The notes: a model not told the origin generated them from the sequence alone. Counted from the stretch's first letter, positions 38,128 through 48,220 are shown. The stretch: 64,000 bases of DNA from an uncultured Eggerthella sp. (GCA_900556585.1 USPD01000002.1:1-64000), one strand, 5' to 3'. Numbers and translations are program-made.

Positions 38128-41100
38128 TTACGCGAAGTAATTCACGCCACCTTCAAAAATAGGCTGATATAAATTACCTGGAACGTTTTTGTACAATCCG
38201 TTACCGCTGCGTTCGCTGTGACCCATCTTGCCAAATACACGGCCATCAGGGCTGGTAGCACCTTCGATTGCCAAAATGGAAGCGCTCGGATTAACTGCCC
38301 AATCCATAGAAGGCTTACCGGCTTCATCAACATATTGAGTTGCAATCTGGCCAGCAGCTTTCATCTTTTCAAGCACTTCAGGATTTGCCACGAAACGACC
38401 TTCGCCATTGCTGATAGCAACGGTATGAATGTCGCCCACCTTGCAGCAAGAAAGCCATGGAGACAAGCTAGACGCAACGCGAGTGCGAACTAATCTGCTT
38501 TGGTGACGACCAATTTCGTTAAACGTAAGCGTTGGAGCATCAGAAGTTGCTGGAACAATGTCGCCATAAGGAACTAAGCCTAACTTAACAAGCGCCTGGA
38601 AACCATTACAAATGCCAAGCATTAAACCATCGCGGTTCTGCAGCAAGTCGCGCACCGCTTCAGTTACCTCAGCAGAACGGAAGAATGCCGTAATGAACTT
38701 AGCGGAGCCATCAGGCTCGTCGCCACCAGAGAAGCCACCAGGCAGCATAATAATCTGACTATTGTTAATTGCAGCAACCAAAGCCTTAGTGCTTTCGATA
38801 ACCGCATTAGGTGAAAGGTTATTAATTACCAAAACCTCAGGCACCGCACCCACACGCTCAAATGCACGAGCAGTGTCATATTCGCAGTTTGTTCCAGGGA
38901 ATACAGGAATAATCACACGAGGCTTAGCGAATTTCTCATCACAAACTAACGGCAGGCGCTCTGACCAGCTAATTTGTTCAACCGCTACATCTTCGTGACG
39001 GTAAGGAAATACCGATTCAATGCCATGTTCCCAAACTTCTTGGAGCTGTGTCATGTCAAGAGTTTCACCGAATGCAGAAAGGGTGTATTCAGATGTAGTT
39101 TCGCCAAGCTCGATAACACTTACAAGGTCAGTTGCTTTAGGCATTGCAGCATCAGCAGCAAGTTCAACGACAAAGCTGCCATAAGCAAGTGTAAACAAAT
39201 CGTCGAGTTCGGCGTTAGAATTGGCAACACCCGCGTCAGTAAGCTCCAAACCAATGCCATTGCCAACACACATCTTAAAGAGCGTCTCTGCCATGCAACC
39301 ATATCCTGGTGTTGCCGCAGCTACTACAGTGCCTTCACTGATTAAGCGTTCCATTAAATCAAAGGTGGCGTTCAAACCTTCAACATCAGGAAGCAGTGCA
39401 TCCTCATCATAGAAGCGTGGAGCAATACGAATAACACGGCTTCCCTCCTGCTTAAATTCCGGAGAAATCACCCTATCGATTGAACCCGTGGAAACAGCAA
39501 AACTGATAAGCGTTGGAGGAACATCCAAATCTTCAAAGCTGCCCGACATGGAGTCCTTGCCGCCAATAGCGCCAATACCCAAATCAACCTGTGCCATCAA
39601 AGCACCTAAAACAGAAGCGGCAGGCTTACCCCAGCGATCGGGATCGTTACGCAAACGCTCGAAATATTCTTGCAAGGATAAATACGCAGCATCGCGCGTG
39701 AAACCTGTTGCTACCAAACGAGCAACACTTTCAACAACCGCCAAATAAGCACCCTTGAATTGATTCTTTTCTGACAGATAAGGATTAAAGCCCCAAGCCA
39801 TAGCACTTGCGGTGGTAGTTTCGCCATCAACAGGGAATTTAGAAACCATAGCCTGCGCAGGCGTAAGCTGAGTTTTACCACCATAAGGCATCAAGACCGT
39901 TGCAGCACCGATGGTGGAGTCAAAACGCTCGCCCAAGCCCTTGTTAGAGCAAACGTTCAAATCGCTCAGCAGCGAAATCATGCGATCGGAAAGCGTGTCG
40001 CCTGCCCACTGAGGCTCATAGGTATCACCCTGCAAAACATGAACATCCTGATGCTTTGGAGCGCCATTAGATGCCAAGAACTCACGGCTTACATCTACAA
40101 TGGCATCCCCATTCCATTCCATGCGCAAACGCTTCTCTTCGGTAACGGTTGCCACCACGGTAGCTTCCAAGTTTTCTTCGTGCGCATAGCGAATAAATTC
40201 ATCAACATCTTCAGCAGCAAGTGCAACTGACATGCGCTCCTGGCTTTCAGAAATTGCCAATTCGGTACCATCGAGACCTTCATATTTTTTAGGAACCTGA
40301 TTGAGGTCGATCAGCAAGCCATCACATAACTCACCAATAGACACCGAAACACCGCCAGCGCCAAAGTCGTTACAACGTTTGATTAAGCGGCACGCTTCAC
40401 CACGGCGGAACAAACGCTGAATCTTACGCTCAACAGGAGCATTACCCTTTTGAACTTCTGCGCCAGATGTTTCAATACTTTCAACATTTTGCGTTTTGGA
40501 AGAACCTGTTGCACCGCCAATACCATCACGACCAGTGCGACCGCCTAGTAAAATAACTTTATCTCCTGGAGCGGGTTCTTCACGACGAACGTGATCAGCA
40601 GGAGTTGCACCAACAACAGCACCAACTTCCATGCGCTTTGCAACATAGCCAGGATGATAGAGCTCATGCACCTGGCCTGTTGCCAAGCCAATTTGATTAC
40701 CGTAGGAAGAATAACCAGCAGCTGCAGTAGTAACCAGCTTGCGTTGAGGAAGCTTGCCTTCAAGTGTTTCTGAAACAGGAACAGTAGGATCGCCCGCACC
40801 AGTAACACGCATTGCCTGATAGACGTAGCTACGCCCTGAAAGTGGGTCACGAATTGCGCCTCCCACACATGTTGCAGCGCCACCAAAAGGTTCAATTTCA
40901 GTAGGATGATTGTGTGTCTCGTTCTTGAAAAGGAACAGCCAATCCTGCTCTTCCCCATCAACGTCCACCTTGCACTTAACCGTGCAGGCATTAACTTCCT
41001 CGGATTCATCCAAATCCTTCAAACCACCATGCGCACGCAGGTATTTAGCACCAATAGTGCCCATATCCATCAAGCACACAGGCTTATGTTCGCGACCAAG

Positions 41101-41925
41101 CTCCGAACGCATTGCCAAATATTTGTCGAAAGCAAGTTTTACAACTTCGTCATCAATTTGAACATTGGTAAGTTCGGTACCAAACGTAGTATGACGACAA
41201 TGGTCAGACCAGTACGTATCAACTACTTTAATTTCAGTTATGGTAGGATTGCGCTTTTCGGTATCGCGGAAATACTCCTGGAAAAACGTGATATCTGCCA
41301 AGTCCATAGCAAGACCACGATCTTTAAGGAATTGAGCCAAGCCTGCTTCGTCTAAATCGATGAAGCCATCAACTATTTCAACGGGCTGAGGCTCTGGAAT
41401 TTGCATTGCCAACGTATCGCGCAACGCGAGTGAGGCCTCGCGGGATTCAATAGGATTAATTACGTAATGCTTAATGGCAGCAAGAGCTTCTTCACTAAGG
41501 TCACCCTCGAGCACATACACTTTCACCGCACGAACTACAGGGCGTTCTCCCTGAGAGATAAGCTGAATACATTCACTTGCCGAATCAGCACGCTGGTCAA
41601 ACTGACCAGGAAGTGGTTCAACAGCAAAAATCTGCATGCCTTCTGGAACAGAAAGGATGCCTTCGCCGCTGCCCGCTTCACCAATTACGACTCCTTCAAC
41701 AGGAAACGTTGTTGAAGCGTTATCAACCTGAGGTTCGCTAAATACCGTAGGCACACACTGATTAAACAGCTCATCACTAATGCCTTCGACATCATACATA
41801 TTAATAATGCGAGCGGTGGTTTCTTGTGGTAGACCATCCACAATAACGGTGCGCAACTCCTGCAATAATTGTTGCGCTTCAACATCAAAGCCGAACTTCT
41901 TCTCAACATAGATGCGAGAGACCAT
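38128..41925 (-). CDS. purL: Phosphoribosylformylglycinamidine synthase, single-chain
   Basis: A 1265-residue enzyme of purine synthesis that converts FGAR to FGAM with ATP and glutamine. The synthetase half shows YWSDHCRHTTF, FKNETHNHPTEIEPFGGAAT and GGRTGRDGIGGA. The C-terminal amidotransferase has VIPVFPGTNCEYDTARAFE, MLPGGFSGGDEPDGS and LGICNGFQALVKLGL with the nucleophile Cys; the HSE triad region appears as VAISNGEGRF. The N-terminal part replaces separate PurS. This large form is common in Clostridia and Coriobacteriia. AGGA precedes the ATG at 41925. It is not clustered with other pur genes here. Confidence 0.95.
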   Translation of the reverse strand: MVSRIYVEKKFGFDVEAQQLLQELRTVIVDGLPQETTARIINMYDVEGISDELFNQCVPTVFSEPQVDNASTTFPVEGVVIGEAGSGEGILSVPEGMQIFAVEPLPGQFDQRADSASECIQLISQGERPVVRAVKVYVLEGDLSEEALAAIKHYVINPIESREASLALRDTLAMQIPEPQPVEIVDGFIDLDEAGLAQFLKDRGLAMDLADITFFQEYFRDTEKRNPTITEIKVVDTYWSDHCRHTTFGTELTNVQIDDEVVKLAFDKYLAMRSELGREHKPVCLMDMGTIGAKYLRAHGGLKDLDESEEVNACTVKCKVDVDGEEQDWLFLFKNETHNHPTEIEPFGGAATCVGGAIRDPLSGRSYVYQAMRVTGAGDPTVPVSETLEGKLPQRKLVTTAAAGYSSYGNQIGLATGQVHELYHPGYVAKRMEVGAVVGATPADHVRREEPAPGDKVILLGGRTGRDGIGGATGSSKTQNVESIETSGAEVQKGNAPVERKIQRLFRRGEACRLIKRCNDFGAGGVSVSIGELCDGLLIDLNQVPKKYEGLDGTELAISESQERMSVALAAEDVDEFIRYAHEENLEATVVATVTEEKRLRMEWNGDAIVDVSREFLASNGAPKHQDVHVLQGDTYEPQWAGDTLSDRMISLLSDLNVCSNKGLGERFDSTIGAATVLMPYGGKTQLTPAQAMVSKFPVDGETTTASAMAWGFNPYLSEKNQFKGAYLAVVESVARLVATGFTRDAAYLSLQEYFERLRNDPDRWGKPAASVLGALMAQVDLGIGAIGGKDSMSGSFEDLDVPPTLISFAVSTGSIDRVISPEFKQEGSRVIRIAPRFYDEDALLPDVEGLNATFDLMERLISEGTVVAAATPGYGCMAETLFKMCVGNGIGLELTDAGVANSNAELDDLFTLAYGSFVVELAADAAMPKATDLVSVIELGETTSEYTLSAFGETLDMTQLQEVWEHGIESVFPYRHEDVAVEQISWSERLPLVCDEKFAKPRVIIPVFPGTNCEYDTARAFERVGAVPEVLVINNLSPNAVIESTKALVAAINNSQIIMLPGGFSGGDEPDGSAKFITAFFRSAEVTEAVRDLLQNRDGLMLGICNGFQALVKLGLVPYGDIVPATSDAPTLTFNEIGRHQSRLVRTRVASSLSPWLSCCKVGDIHTVAISNGEGRFVANPEVLEKMKAAGQIATQYVDEAGKPSMDWAVNPSASILAIEGATSPDGRVFGKMGHSERSGNGLYKNVPGNLYQPIFEGGVNYFA

Positions 41926-42154
41926 GAATCCTACCCTTCGTAGCGAAAATGTTCATAGTAACTGCTTCCAGTAGCCCTTAGGAAGTCCATCGGGCACCCT
42001 AGCAAACAGATAGTTCCATGATACGACACATCAGCCCCTTTTCGGCGGAGCGATCTAATAGTTTTGTAGAGCACTTTTGTTTTAGGGATGTTTTGAGCGC
42101 AAGCCTACCGCATAAATCTACGATGAGGTATGTAACTCATTTATAATCGCAGTC

Positions 42155-44332
42155 ATGGAAAAAGCACTTTTAGACATAGCGAAACAGCTTGAAACTGTTG
42201 AATATTTGGATGATCGCGCCCTAACAAAGGTGATCAATCGCCACAACAAGCGCATTGCTAAAGAGACGAAAGCAGTTGCGGCAGCAGGAGCAGCGTCAGC
42301 AACAACGGCAACAACAGCGACGCACACGTCCCCCAAGAAAACGCCAGCGACAGCAGCAATGCACGCGTCCTCAAACGAAACGGCAGCGGCGGCAACATCA
42401 ACACAAAGCACACCTGCACCTGCGCCCGTGCCAACGCCAGCATCTGCATCCTCACTAGCACCAAACACCCCCGCACTCGATTCCACGGGCGCAAAAATAA
42501 ATCCTGCGCGACCTTTATCGAAGCGCCATTTAATAGCCTACTACCTCGACGTAAAGCGAAACGATCCCAACCGCTGGGCACGCTGGAACTTTTCCGAAGA
42601 AATTCAGCAGCGTATTGTTCGCACATTACAAATGAAACCACGACGTACCGCATCGGGCGTTGCCACCATTACAGTACTTACTAAACCCTGGAAATGTTCG
42701 AGCAATTGCCTGTATTGCCCCAACGACTTACGCATGCCTAAAAGTTACTTATCGGACGAGCCCGCCTGCCAACGAGCAGAGCGCACGTTTTTCGACCCCT
42801 ATCTACAAGTAGCTGCACGTATTAAAGCGCTCACCGAAATGGGTCACGTCACCGATAAAGTGGAACTCATCATTTTGGGAGGCACTTGGAGTGACTATCC
42901 CACCGCCTATCAAATTTGGTTTGTGCGCGAGCTATTCCGCGCACTCAACGACGGCGCTACTGCCCAAGAAAACGTGCCAAACAGACGTGCCCTCTATGAG
43001 CAAGCAGGCATTTCGAGTGATCCCGAAACGCTCATTGCGCAAACAGCTTCCCTTCAAGAGCGCATTTCAAACCAAGAACTTACCTATAACCAAGCATTCG
43101 ATAAGCATTATGGCGAAAGCAGTGCCTGGCAGCAGGTTGCCATCTGGCAAACTGCCACCTGGAAAGAGCTTGAAGAGCAGCACCATATAAACGAAACAGC
43201 GCAACACCGCGTGGTAGGCCTTGTTATAGAAACACGTCCCGAACGCATCACTCCCCAGCACGCCCTCACGCTGCGGCGTCTTGGTTGTACCAAAGTGCAA
43301 ATGGGCATTCAAAGCCTCAATACTCAAATTCGCGAACAAAATGATCGCTACACCACCACCGAACAAATCCAAAGCGCTTTTGAAACGTTGCGCCTATTCG
43401 GCTTCAAGACGCACATTCATGCCATGGTGAACCTTTTGGGAGCAACGCCAGAACTGGATAAACAAGACTACGCGAAGTTGGTAACCGATCCCGCTTTCCA
43501 GCCCGACGAAATAAAGTTGTATCCTTGCGTTCTTGTGGATGGTACGGGTCTTTGCAGTCACTACAACGATGGCTCCTGGCAGCCCTACTCTGAACAAGAA
43601 CTTATAGATGTTCTGGTGGCAGATACGTGCGCAACGCCTGCGTTTACGCGCATCTCCCGCATGATCCGCGACATTTCTGCACCTGATATTGTTGCGGGCA
43701 ATAAAAAAGTAAATCTTCGCCAGCTTGTAGAAGGACGCATTGACAAAGAGGGCCTTGTTACCAAAGAGATTCGCCACCGCGAAGTTAGCCTGTCAGAAAT
43801 TGACCCTGACACCCTTCATATGGAAATTGTCCCCTACACAACAACCGCGTCAAACGAGTATTTTCTTCAATGGGTTACCGAAGAAGGCAAAATCGCAGGC
43901 TTTTTGCGCCTTTCGCTACCTTTTAGCGAATCGCTCGAAGCCTTAAGAAAAGCGCTTAATAGCGGCACCGCACCGCTCGCAAGCAACAGATCAGCCATAA
44001 GCAACTCACCACTCGCAAGCGCTGAACTGCCTACAAACAGCACACCTTCCGCAAGCAACACGCCACTCGTGAATATTCTTTCTTCAATTCCCTTACCTGG
44101 AGACGCCATGATTCGCGAGGTCCATGTATATGGTCGCGTTGCAAAACTAGCCAAGCAAGGCAGTGGTGCGCAACATCATGGACTTGGCACCCAACTCGTT
44201 GAAAAAGCCTGCACTATAGCACGCGAGGCTGGCTATAGCCGCATCAACGTAATTAGCGCTATTGGTACCCGCGGCTATTACCGAAAGCTGCATTTTTATG
44301 ACAATAGCCTTTATCAAACACGAAACCTGTAA
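42155..44332 (+). CDS. elp3: Elp3-type tRNA U34-modifying radical SAM / GNAT enzyme
   Basis: A 725-residue protein. WKCSSNCLYCPND has the radical SAM cysteines Cys181, Cys185 and Cys188. LELIILGGTWSDYP-like and VVGLVIETRPE segments, then GIQSLNTQIREQNDR, follow as in Elp3. The C-terminal acetyltransferase has VHVYGRVAKL, HHGLGTQLVEKA and YYRKLHFY. It would carboxymethylate wobble uridines in tRNA. Residues about 40-115 are an Ala/Thr/Pro/Ser low-complexity stretch, and a second Ser/Asn/Pro/Ala insert lies in the GNAT part near 605-645; both are unlike typical Elp3. No clear ribosome site is seen before the ATG. Confidence 0.88.
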   Translation: MEKALLDIAKQLETVEYLDDRALTKVINRHNKRIAKETKAVAAAGAASATTATTATHTSPKKTPATAAMHASSNETAAAATSTQSTPAPAPVPTPASASSLAPNTPALDSTGAKINPARPLSKRHLIAYYLDVKRNDPNRWARWNFSEEIQQRIVRTLQMKPRRTASGVATITVLTKPWKCSSNCLYCPNDLRMPKSYLSDEPACQRAERTFFDPYLQVAARIKALTEMGHVTDKVELIILGGTWSDYPTAYQIWFVRELFRALNDGATAQENVPNRRALYEQAGISSDPETLIAQTASLQERISNQELTYNQAFDKHYGESSAWQQVAIWQTATWKELEEQHHINETAQHRVVGLVIETRPERITPQHALTLRRLGCTKVQMGIQSLNTQIREQNDRYTTTEQIQSAFETLRLFGFKTHIHAMVNLLGATPELDKQDYAKLVTDPAFQPDEIKLYPCVLVDGTGLCSHYNDGSWQPYSEQELIDVLVADTCATPAFTRISRMIRDISAPDIVAGNKKVNLRQLVEGRIDKEGLVTKEIRHREVSLSEIDPDTLHMEIVPYTTTASNEYFLQWVTEEGKIAGFLRLSLPFSESLEALRKALNSGTAPLASNRSAISNSPLASAELPTNSTPSASNTPLVNILSSIPLPGDAMIREVHVYGRVAKLAKQGSGAQHHGLGTQLVEKACTIAREAGYSRINVISAIGTRGYYRKLHFYDNSLYQTRNL

Positions 44333-44405
44333 GTTTGTCGTAGTATACGAATGAAAACCGAATGATCCCCAGGTAAGGGGATTTCTTTTATCAAGGAGTT
44401 TAAAC

Positions 44406-46694
44406 ATGACTACGTATTCTTCACGTGATGAAATTGATGAGCGCTATCGCTGGGACCTATCAAGCATCTTTGAAAACGACAAAGCATTTTTAGAAGCACT
44501 TGAGCAAGCGAAGGCTCTCCCCGAAAAAATAATGGCCTATCAAGGAAAAATCTCCCAATCAGCAAAAGCACTCCTCGAATTCTTACGCCTTGATGATGAG
44601 GTGAGCCTTGATTTAACAAAGCTTATTAATTACGCAGAGCGCAAAAGCGACGAAGACACGCGAAATTCAACATATCAAGATTATTCCGCCCAGGTAATGA
44701 CACTTTGGGTAGCGCTTTCAAGCGCATCGTCTTGGTTTAGCTCAGAGTTACTCACCCTTGATGAGCAAACAATGGAAACCTTCTACGCCGAAGAGCCTGA
44801 TCTTGAATTATATCGCCGCGTACTAGACATTATTTTCCGTCGCCGCGATCATGTTCTTTCCCCTGCAGAAGAAAAGCTGCTTGCAAGCGCAGGCGACATG
44901 GCAAGCCAGCCTGGCAATGTATATTCCCTACTCAACGATGCCGATCTAACCTTCAAAGATGCAATTGATTCCGAAGGTAATGCGCACCCTGTTACACACG
45001 GAAGCTATATTCCTTTAATGATGTCAACTGATCGTACCTTGCGTGAAAATGCCTATGAATCGCTCTATGACACATACCGCCAATTCCGCAATACCCTTGC
45101 GGCAACGCTAGGCGCGCAAAACAAGCAGATCAAGTTCTTCGCAGATGCACGCAACTACAGCTCCATGTTGGAAGCTTCGCTTTCGGGAAATGAAGTACCC
45201 ACAGAGGTGTATACCAATTTAATCGAGGCAGTTCACAACAATCTTCCGGCGCTGCATAAGTATGTAACGCTGCGCAAGGATCTCCTCGGAGTGGACGAAT
45301 TGCACTTTTCTGATTTGTACGTACCTATCGTGGATGATATTGACCTTACCTTCACCTATGAGGAGGCATGCGAAATTATCCTTGAAGCATTAAAGCCAAT
45401 GGGCGAAGATTACCTTGCTTTGGTACGCAAGGGGCTTTCTGAGCGTTGGGTTGACGTATACGAAACCCCTGGCAAGCGCAGCGGTGCTTATTCGGCAGGC
45501 GGATATGGCATGCACCCTGTTATCCTGATGAACTTCCAAGGCAAGCTCGACGACGTATTCACCCTCATCCACGAGATGGGCCATTCTATTCACACGTATC
45601 TTTCGTGCGAAAATCAGCCCATATGCTATTCCGACTACGTTATTTTTGTGGCAGAAGTTGCTTCCACCTGCAACGAAGCACTGCTTACTCACTACTTCCT
45701 AGAGCATGCAAAAACTGAACGCGAACGCGCTTATTTCCTGAATCATTTCTTGGAGCAGTTCCGTGCAACGCTGTATCGCCAAACTATGTTCGCTGAATTC
45801 GAACTAAAAGTAAGCGAACTTACCGCTCAAGGCGTTGGTATAACTGCCGATGCGCTATGCGAAATTTACCGCAAGCTCAACGAGGATTATTTTGGTTCTG
45901 ACATTGTGGTAGATGACAACATTGCTCTTGAATGGGCTCGAATTCCTCATTTCTATTACCAGTTCTACGTATATCAATACGCTACAGGATTTGCTGCAGC
46001 AATCGCTCTTTCTCAACGCATCCTTAAAGAAGGGGTACCTGCACGCGAAGATTATCTTTCCTTCTTAAAAGGTGGTAGCTCCAAACCCCCTATTGATTTA
46101 CTGCGTGGAGCAGGCGTTGATATGATGAGCACTCAGCCGATTAAAGATGCCCTAGCGCAGTTTGATGTCATGATTGAGGAAATGGCACAGGTTTGTAAAA
46201 CCTTGAAAAACGAAAGCGAAGGTAGCAGCAACACTGACGCTGCTGTTTCCACTAAGGAACCCGTCACAGAAACCGCACCTACGCCTGACGCCACCACAAA
46301 TCATTTCACTAACTTAAACGTTCAAGAGCTCGGTGAGTCACTGGCAAAAATGGAAGGCGTATTCGTTCTTGCTACCACCAATGAAGATAACACTCCTGAT
46401 GCAGCCATTTTCGTACCCCGTTTACTTGACGAAAATCACCTGGTGTTCTTTTTAGGTAAAAACAGGTCGCGCTCCAATCTGCAGCGCACTGGTAAAGCGT
46501 GGGGCGTATATAACGTTATGCATGCCGATGCATCAGAAAAGCAACAGCGCTACGCTGGTGCTCGTTTGGAGCTTTCGCTGGTTTTATCCGAAGGCGAAAC
46601 AGCTGAAGAATTCAAGCAAGCAACTGAAGGATTTGAACACATGAATCCTGCCGTTGTGGTATTGCGCATAGAACGCATTATCGCCTTAGGCTAA
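44406..46694 (+). CDS. pepF: Oligoendopeptidase F with C-terminal pyridoxamine-phosphate-oxidase-like domain
   Basis: A 762-residue protein. Residues 1 to about 600 are M3-family oligoendopeptidase F, with LIHEMGHSIHTYLS as the HExxH zinc site, FVAEVASTCNEALL with the third ligand, and IPHFYYQFYVYQYATG near the end. A Ser/Thr/Glu-rich linker of about 35 residues follows. Residues about 635-762 resemble a split-barrel flavin (PNPOx-like) domain: GVFVLATTNEDNTPDAAIFVP, LVFFLGKNRSRS and KAWGVYNVM. Stand-alone PepF has about 600 residues, so this is a fusion. CAAGGAG precedes the ATG. PepF degrades short peptides in the cytoplasm; the added domain's role is unknown. Confidence 0.85.
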   Translation: MTTYSSRDEIDERYRWDLSSIFENDKAFLEALEQAKALPEKIMAYQGKISQSAKALLEFLRLDDEVSLDLTKLINYAERKSDEDTRNSTYQDYSAQVMTLWVALSSASSWFSSELLTLDEQTMETFYAEEPDLELYRRVLDIIFRRRDHVLSPAEEKLLASAGDMASQPGNVYSLLNDADLTFKDAIDSEGNAHPVTHGSYIPLMMSTDRTLRENAYESLYDTYRQFRNTLAATLGAQNKQIKFFADARNYSSMLEASLSGNEVPTEVYTNLIEAVHNNLPALHKYVTLRKDLLGVDELHFSDLYVPIVDDIDLTFTYEEACEIILEALKPMGEDYLALVRKGLSERWVDVYETPGKRSGAYSAGGYGMHPVILMNFQGKLDDVFTLIHEMGHSIHTYLSCENQPICYSDYVIFVAEVASTCNEALLTHYFLEHAKTERERAYFLNHFLEQFRATLYRQTMFAEFELKVSELTAQGVGITADALCEIYRKLNEDYFGSDIVVDDNIALEWARIPHFYYQFYVYQYATGFAAAIALSQRILKEGVPAREDYLSFLKGGSSKPPIDLLRGAGVDMMSTQPIKDALAQFDVMIEEMAQVCKTLKNESEGSSNTDAAVSTKEPVTETAPTPDATTNHFTNLNVQELGESLAKMEGVFVLATTNEDNTPDAAIFVPRLLDENHLVFFLGKNRSRSNLQRTGKAWGVYNVMHADASEKQQRYAGARLELSLVLSEGETAEEFKQATEGFEHMNPAVVVLRIERIIALG

Positions 46695-46718
46695 TGTGCT
46701 CGCTACAGAAATACTGAA

Positions 46719-46748
46719 GGCTACTGCAGTCAATATTCTGCAGTAGCC
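46719..46748 (+). terminator. 11-bp hairpin between pepF and the ZIP gene
   Basis: GGCTACTGCAG (46719-46729) pairs with CTGCAGTAGCC (46738-46748), loop 8 bases. No T-run follows, so it is an uncertain terminator. Confidence 0.45.
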
Positions 46749-46779
46749 CAAAACAACCAGCACTGATCAGGAGATATCC

Positions 46780-47571
46780 ATGAGTGAAACTAATCTAGGC
46801 ATGCTTATCGCACTGAGCGTTCCGTTCTTAGGAACGGCGCTTGGGTCGTCATTTGTGTTTTTGCTTAAGCATGCCATGGGTGAGCTCATTCAGAAAGTTC
46901 TCCTTGGATTCGCTGCTGGCGTTATGATTGCCGCTTCAGTGTGGAGTCTTCTGATGCCCTCTATAGAAGCCGCCGAAGAACAAGGTATTGCGGGCTGGAT
47001 TCCCGCATCGATAGGGTTTTTAGCGGGCATGGGATTACTGCTCCTTATTGACCACTTTCTGCCACACCAACACCTGGACAATCCTCAACCTGAAGGCGTT
47101 CCGAGCACCATGAAAAAACCTACGATGCTCATTTTCGCGGTAGCACTCCACAACTTGCCTGAAGGTATGGCAGTAGGTGTAGTTCTGGCAGGCTTCTTAA
47201 CAGGAGAAGCAGGTATTGCACTAGCAGGCGTTATAGCACTAGCACTTGGTATTGCTATTCAAAACGTTCCTGAAGGTGCCATTATTTCTATGCCTTTGGT
47301 GTCGTGCGGACTATCGCGCAAGAAAGCCTTTATGTACGGAATACTATCGGGCACCGTTGAACCAATTGGCGCACTTATAATGGTTGCTTTTGTAGGTATC
47401 ATGACCCCAGTGCTGCCCTACATTTTGGCATTTGCCGCAGGAGCCATGATGTACGTTGTGGTAGAAGAGCTTATCCCTGAAACACAGGAAGGACGTCATA
47501 CCAACGTGGGAGTAATAGCCCTTGCAATTGGCTTCATTCTTATGATGATTTTGGACGTTGCACTGGGCTAG
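46780..47571 (+). CDS. ZIP-family metal transporter
   Basis: A 263-residue membrane protein with about eight helices. VALHNLPEGMAVGVV and AIQNVPEGAIISMPL are the paired HNxPEG-type metal-binding motifs in helices 4 and 5. A cytoplasmic His-containing loop DHFLPHQHL lies between helices 3 and 4. It imports zinc or a related divalent metal. CAGGAG precedes the ATG at 46780. There is no adjacent Zur/Fur gene. Confidence 0.9.
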   Translation: MSETNLGMLIALSVPFLGTALGSSFVFLLKHAMGELIQKVLLGFAAGVMIAASVWSLLMPSIEAAEEQGIAGWIPASIGFLAGMGLLLLIDHFLPHQHLDNPQPEGVPSTMKKPTMLIFAVALHNLPEGMAVGVVLAGFLTGEAGIALAGVIALALGIAIQNVPEGAIISMPLVSCGLSRKKAFMYGILSGTVEPIGALIMVAFVGIMTPVLPYILAFAAGAMMYVVVEELIPETQEGRHTNVGVIALAIGFILMMILDVALG

Positions 47572-47598
47572 TCTTCGCTTTACAAAACATCGGACATA

Positions 47599-47648
47599 CC
47601 TACAACAATGCACTTTTGGCCAAAATTTTCCATTTTTGCGCTGGCAAA
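47599..47648 (+). repeat. Dispersed repeat copy C
   Basis: This 50-bp stretch after the ZIP gene (CCTACAACAATGCACTTTTG, then GGCCAAAATTTT and TTTTTGCGCTGGC) aligns with two inverted copies at 57116-57170 and 57268-57325. Confidence 0.6.
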
Positions 47649-47666
47649 TAAAAGCCTAACAGCATC

Positions 47667-48008
47667 TTACAAAAAGCGCACATGCATGCTTTTGTCTTTA
47701 TAGTTCGGATGATTCTTCACGAAGCGCCAACGGCAAATTCGCGTAATTATCAAGCACAGCACCCCTACTATCAAGAATGGCACGGTAATTTCAAGTACAG
47801 GAACATTGCTCTCTAAGAAAGCATAGGCACTTGCCAACAAGAAGAACGCAGAAATAACTATGGAAATTACGGTAAAGAATCGGATGAGCACTTCTTTAGC
47901 CTTTGTTGGCGAATGCATCCAAGACACCACAAAATAGATGACGATTGCCAAAATAACAAGGACAATCACCAACGGAAGCGACTGTAGCATCCTGATTAAA
48001 AGACCCAT
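47667..48008 (-). CDS. Small membrane protein of unknown function
   Basis: A 113-residue protein starting at the ATG at 48008, which has AAGGAAAGGAA upstream; the frame extends further to 48131 but the added part is repeat-like and lacks a ribosome site. Three hydrophobic segments are visible: SLPLVIVLVILAIVIYFVV, TVISIVISAFFLLASAYAF and ITVPFLIVGVLCLIITRIC. The C-terminus is basic and cytoplasmic. I do not recognise a family. It is divergent from an MFS gene across a tandem repeat. Confidence 0.65.
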   Translation of the reverse strand: MGLLIRMLQSLPLVIVLVILAIVIYFVVSWMHSPTKAKEVLIRFFTVISIVISAFFLLASAYAFLESNVPVLEITVPFLIVGVLCLIITRICRWRFVKNHPNYKDKSMHVRFL

Positions 48009-48085
48009 ACCAATTTCCTTTCCTTGATTTTTTATCATACCTTTTCTTGAAGGGTTTCTTACCCACAAGCGCACAGGAGATGCTA

Positions 48086-48220
48086 CAAATTCATTATTCG
48101 GACAACTCCGACGGACAAATTCGTTATTCAAACAACCCCAATAAACAAATTGAATTACCTGAACAACTCTGATGAGCGAATTGGACTATTCAAGCAATTC
48201 CAATGAGCAAATCGCATGAT
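48086..48220. repeat. Tandem repeat of 30-31 bp, about 4.4 copies
   Basis: Units start at 48086, 48116, 48146, 48177 and 48208 (partial), each opening with CAAAT or CGAAT. Units 1 and 2 differ at 8 sites and units 3 and 4 at 11 sites; every one of these is a transition. It lies in the divergent region between the small membrane protein and the Fsr-like gene. Confidence 0.85.

Noticed and set aside
41926..42154. Purine or PRPP riboswitch in the purL leader
   Set aside because: Some pairing potential exists (CTTCC...GGAAG near 41970), but I could not match any known riboswitch consensus.
42255..42653. Gln/Arg-rich or Leu-rich frames on both strands over the elp3 5' region
   Set aside because: They are alternative readings of the low-complexity part of elp3 and have no independent support.
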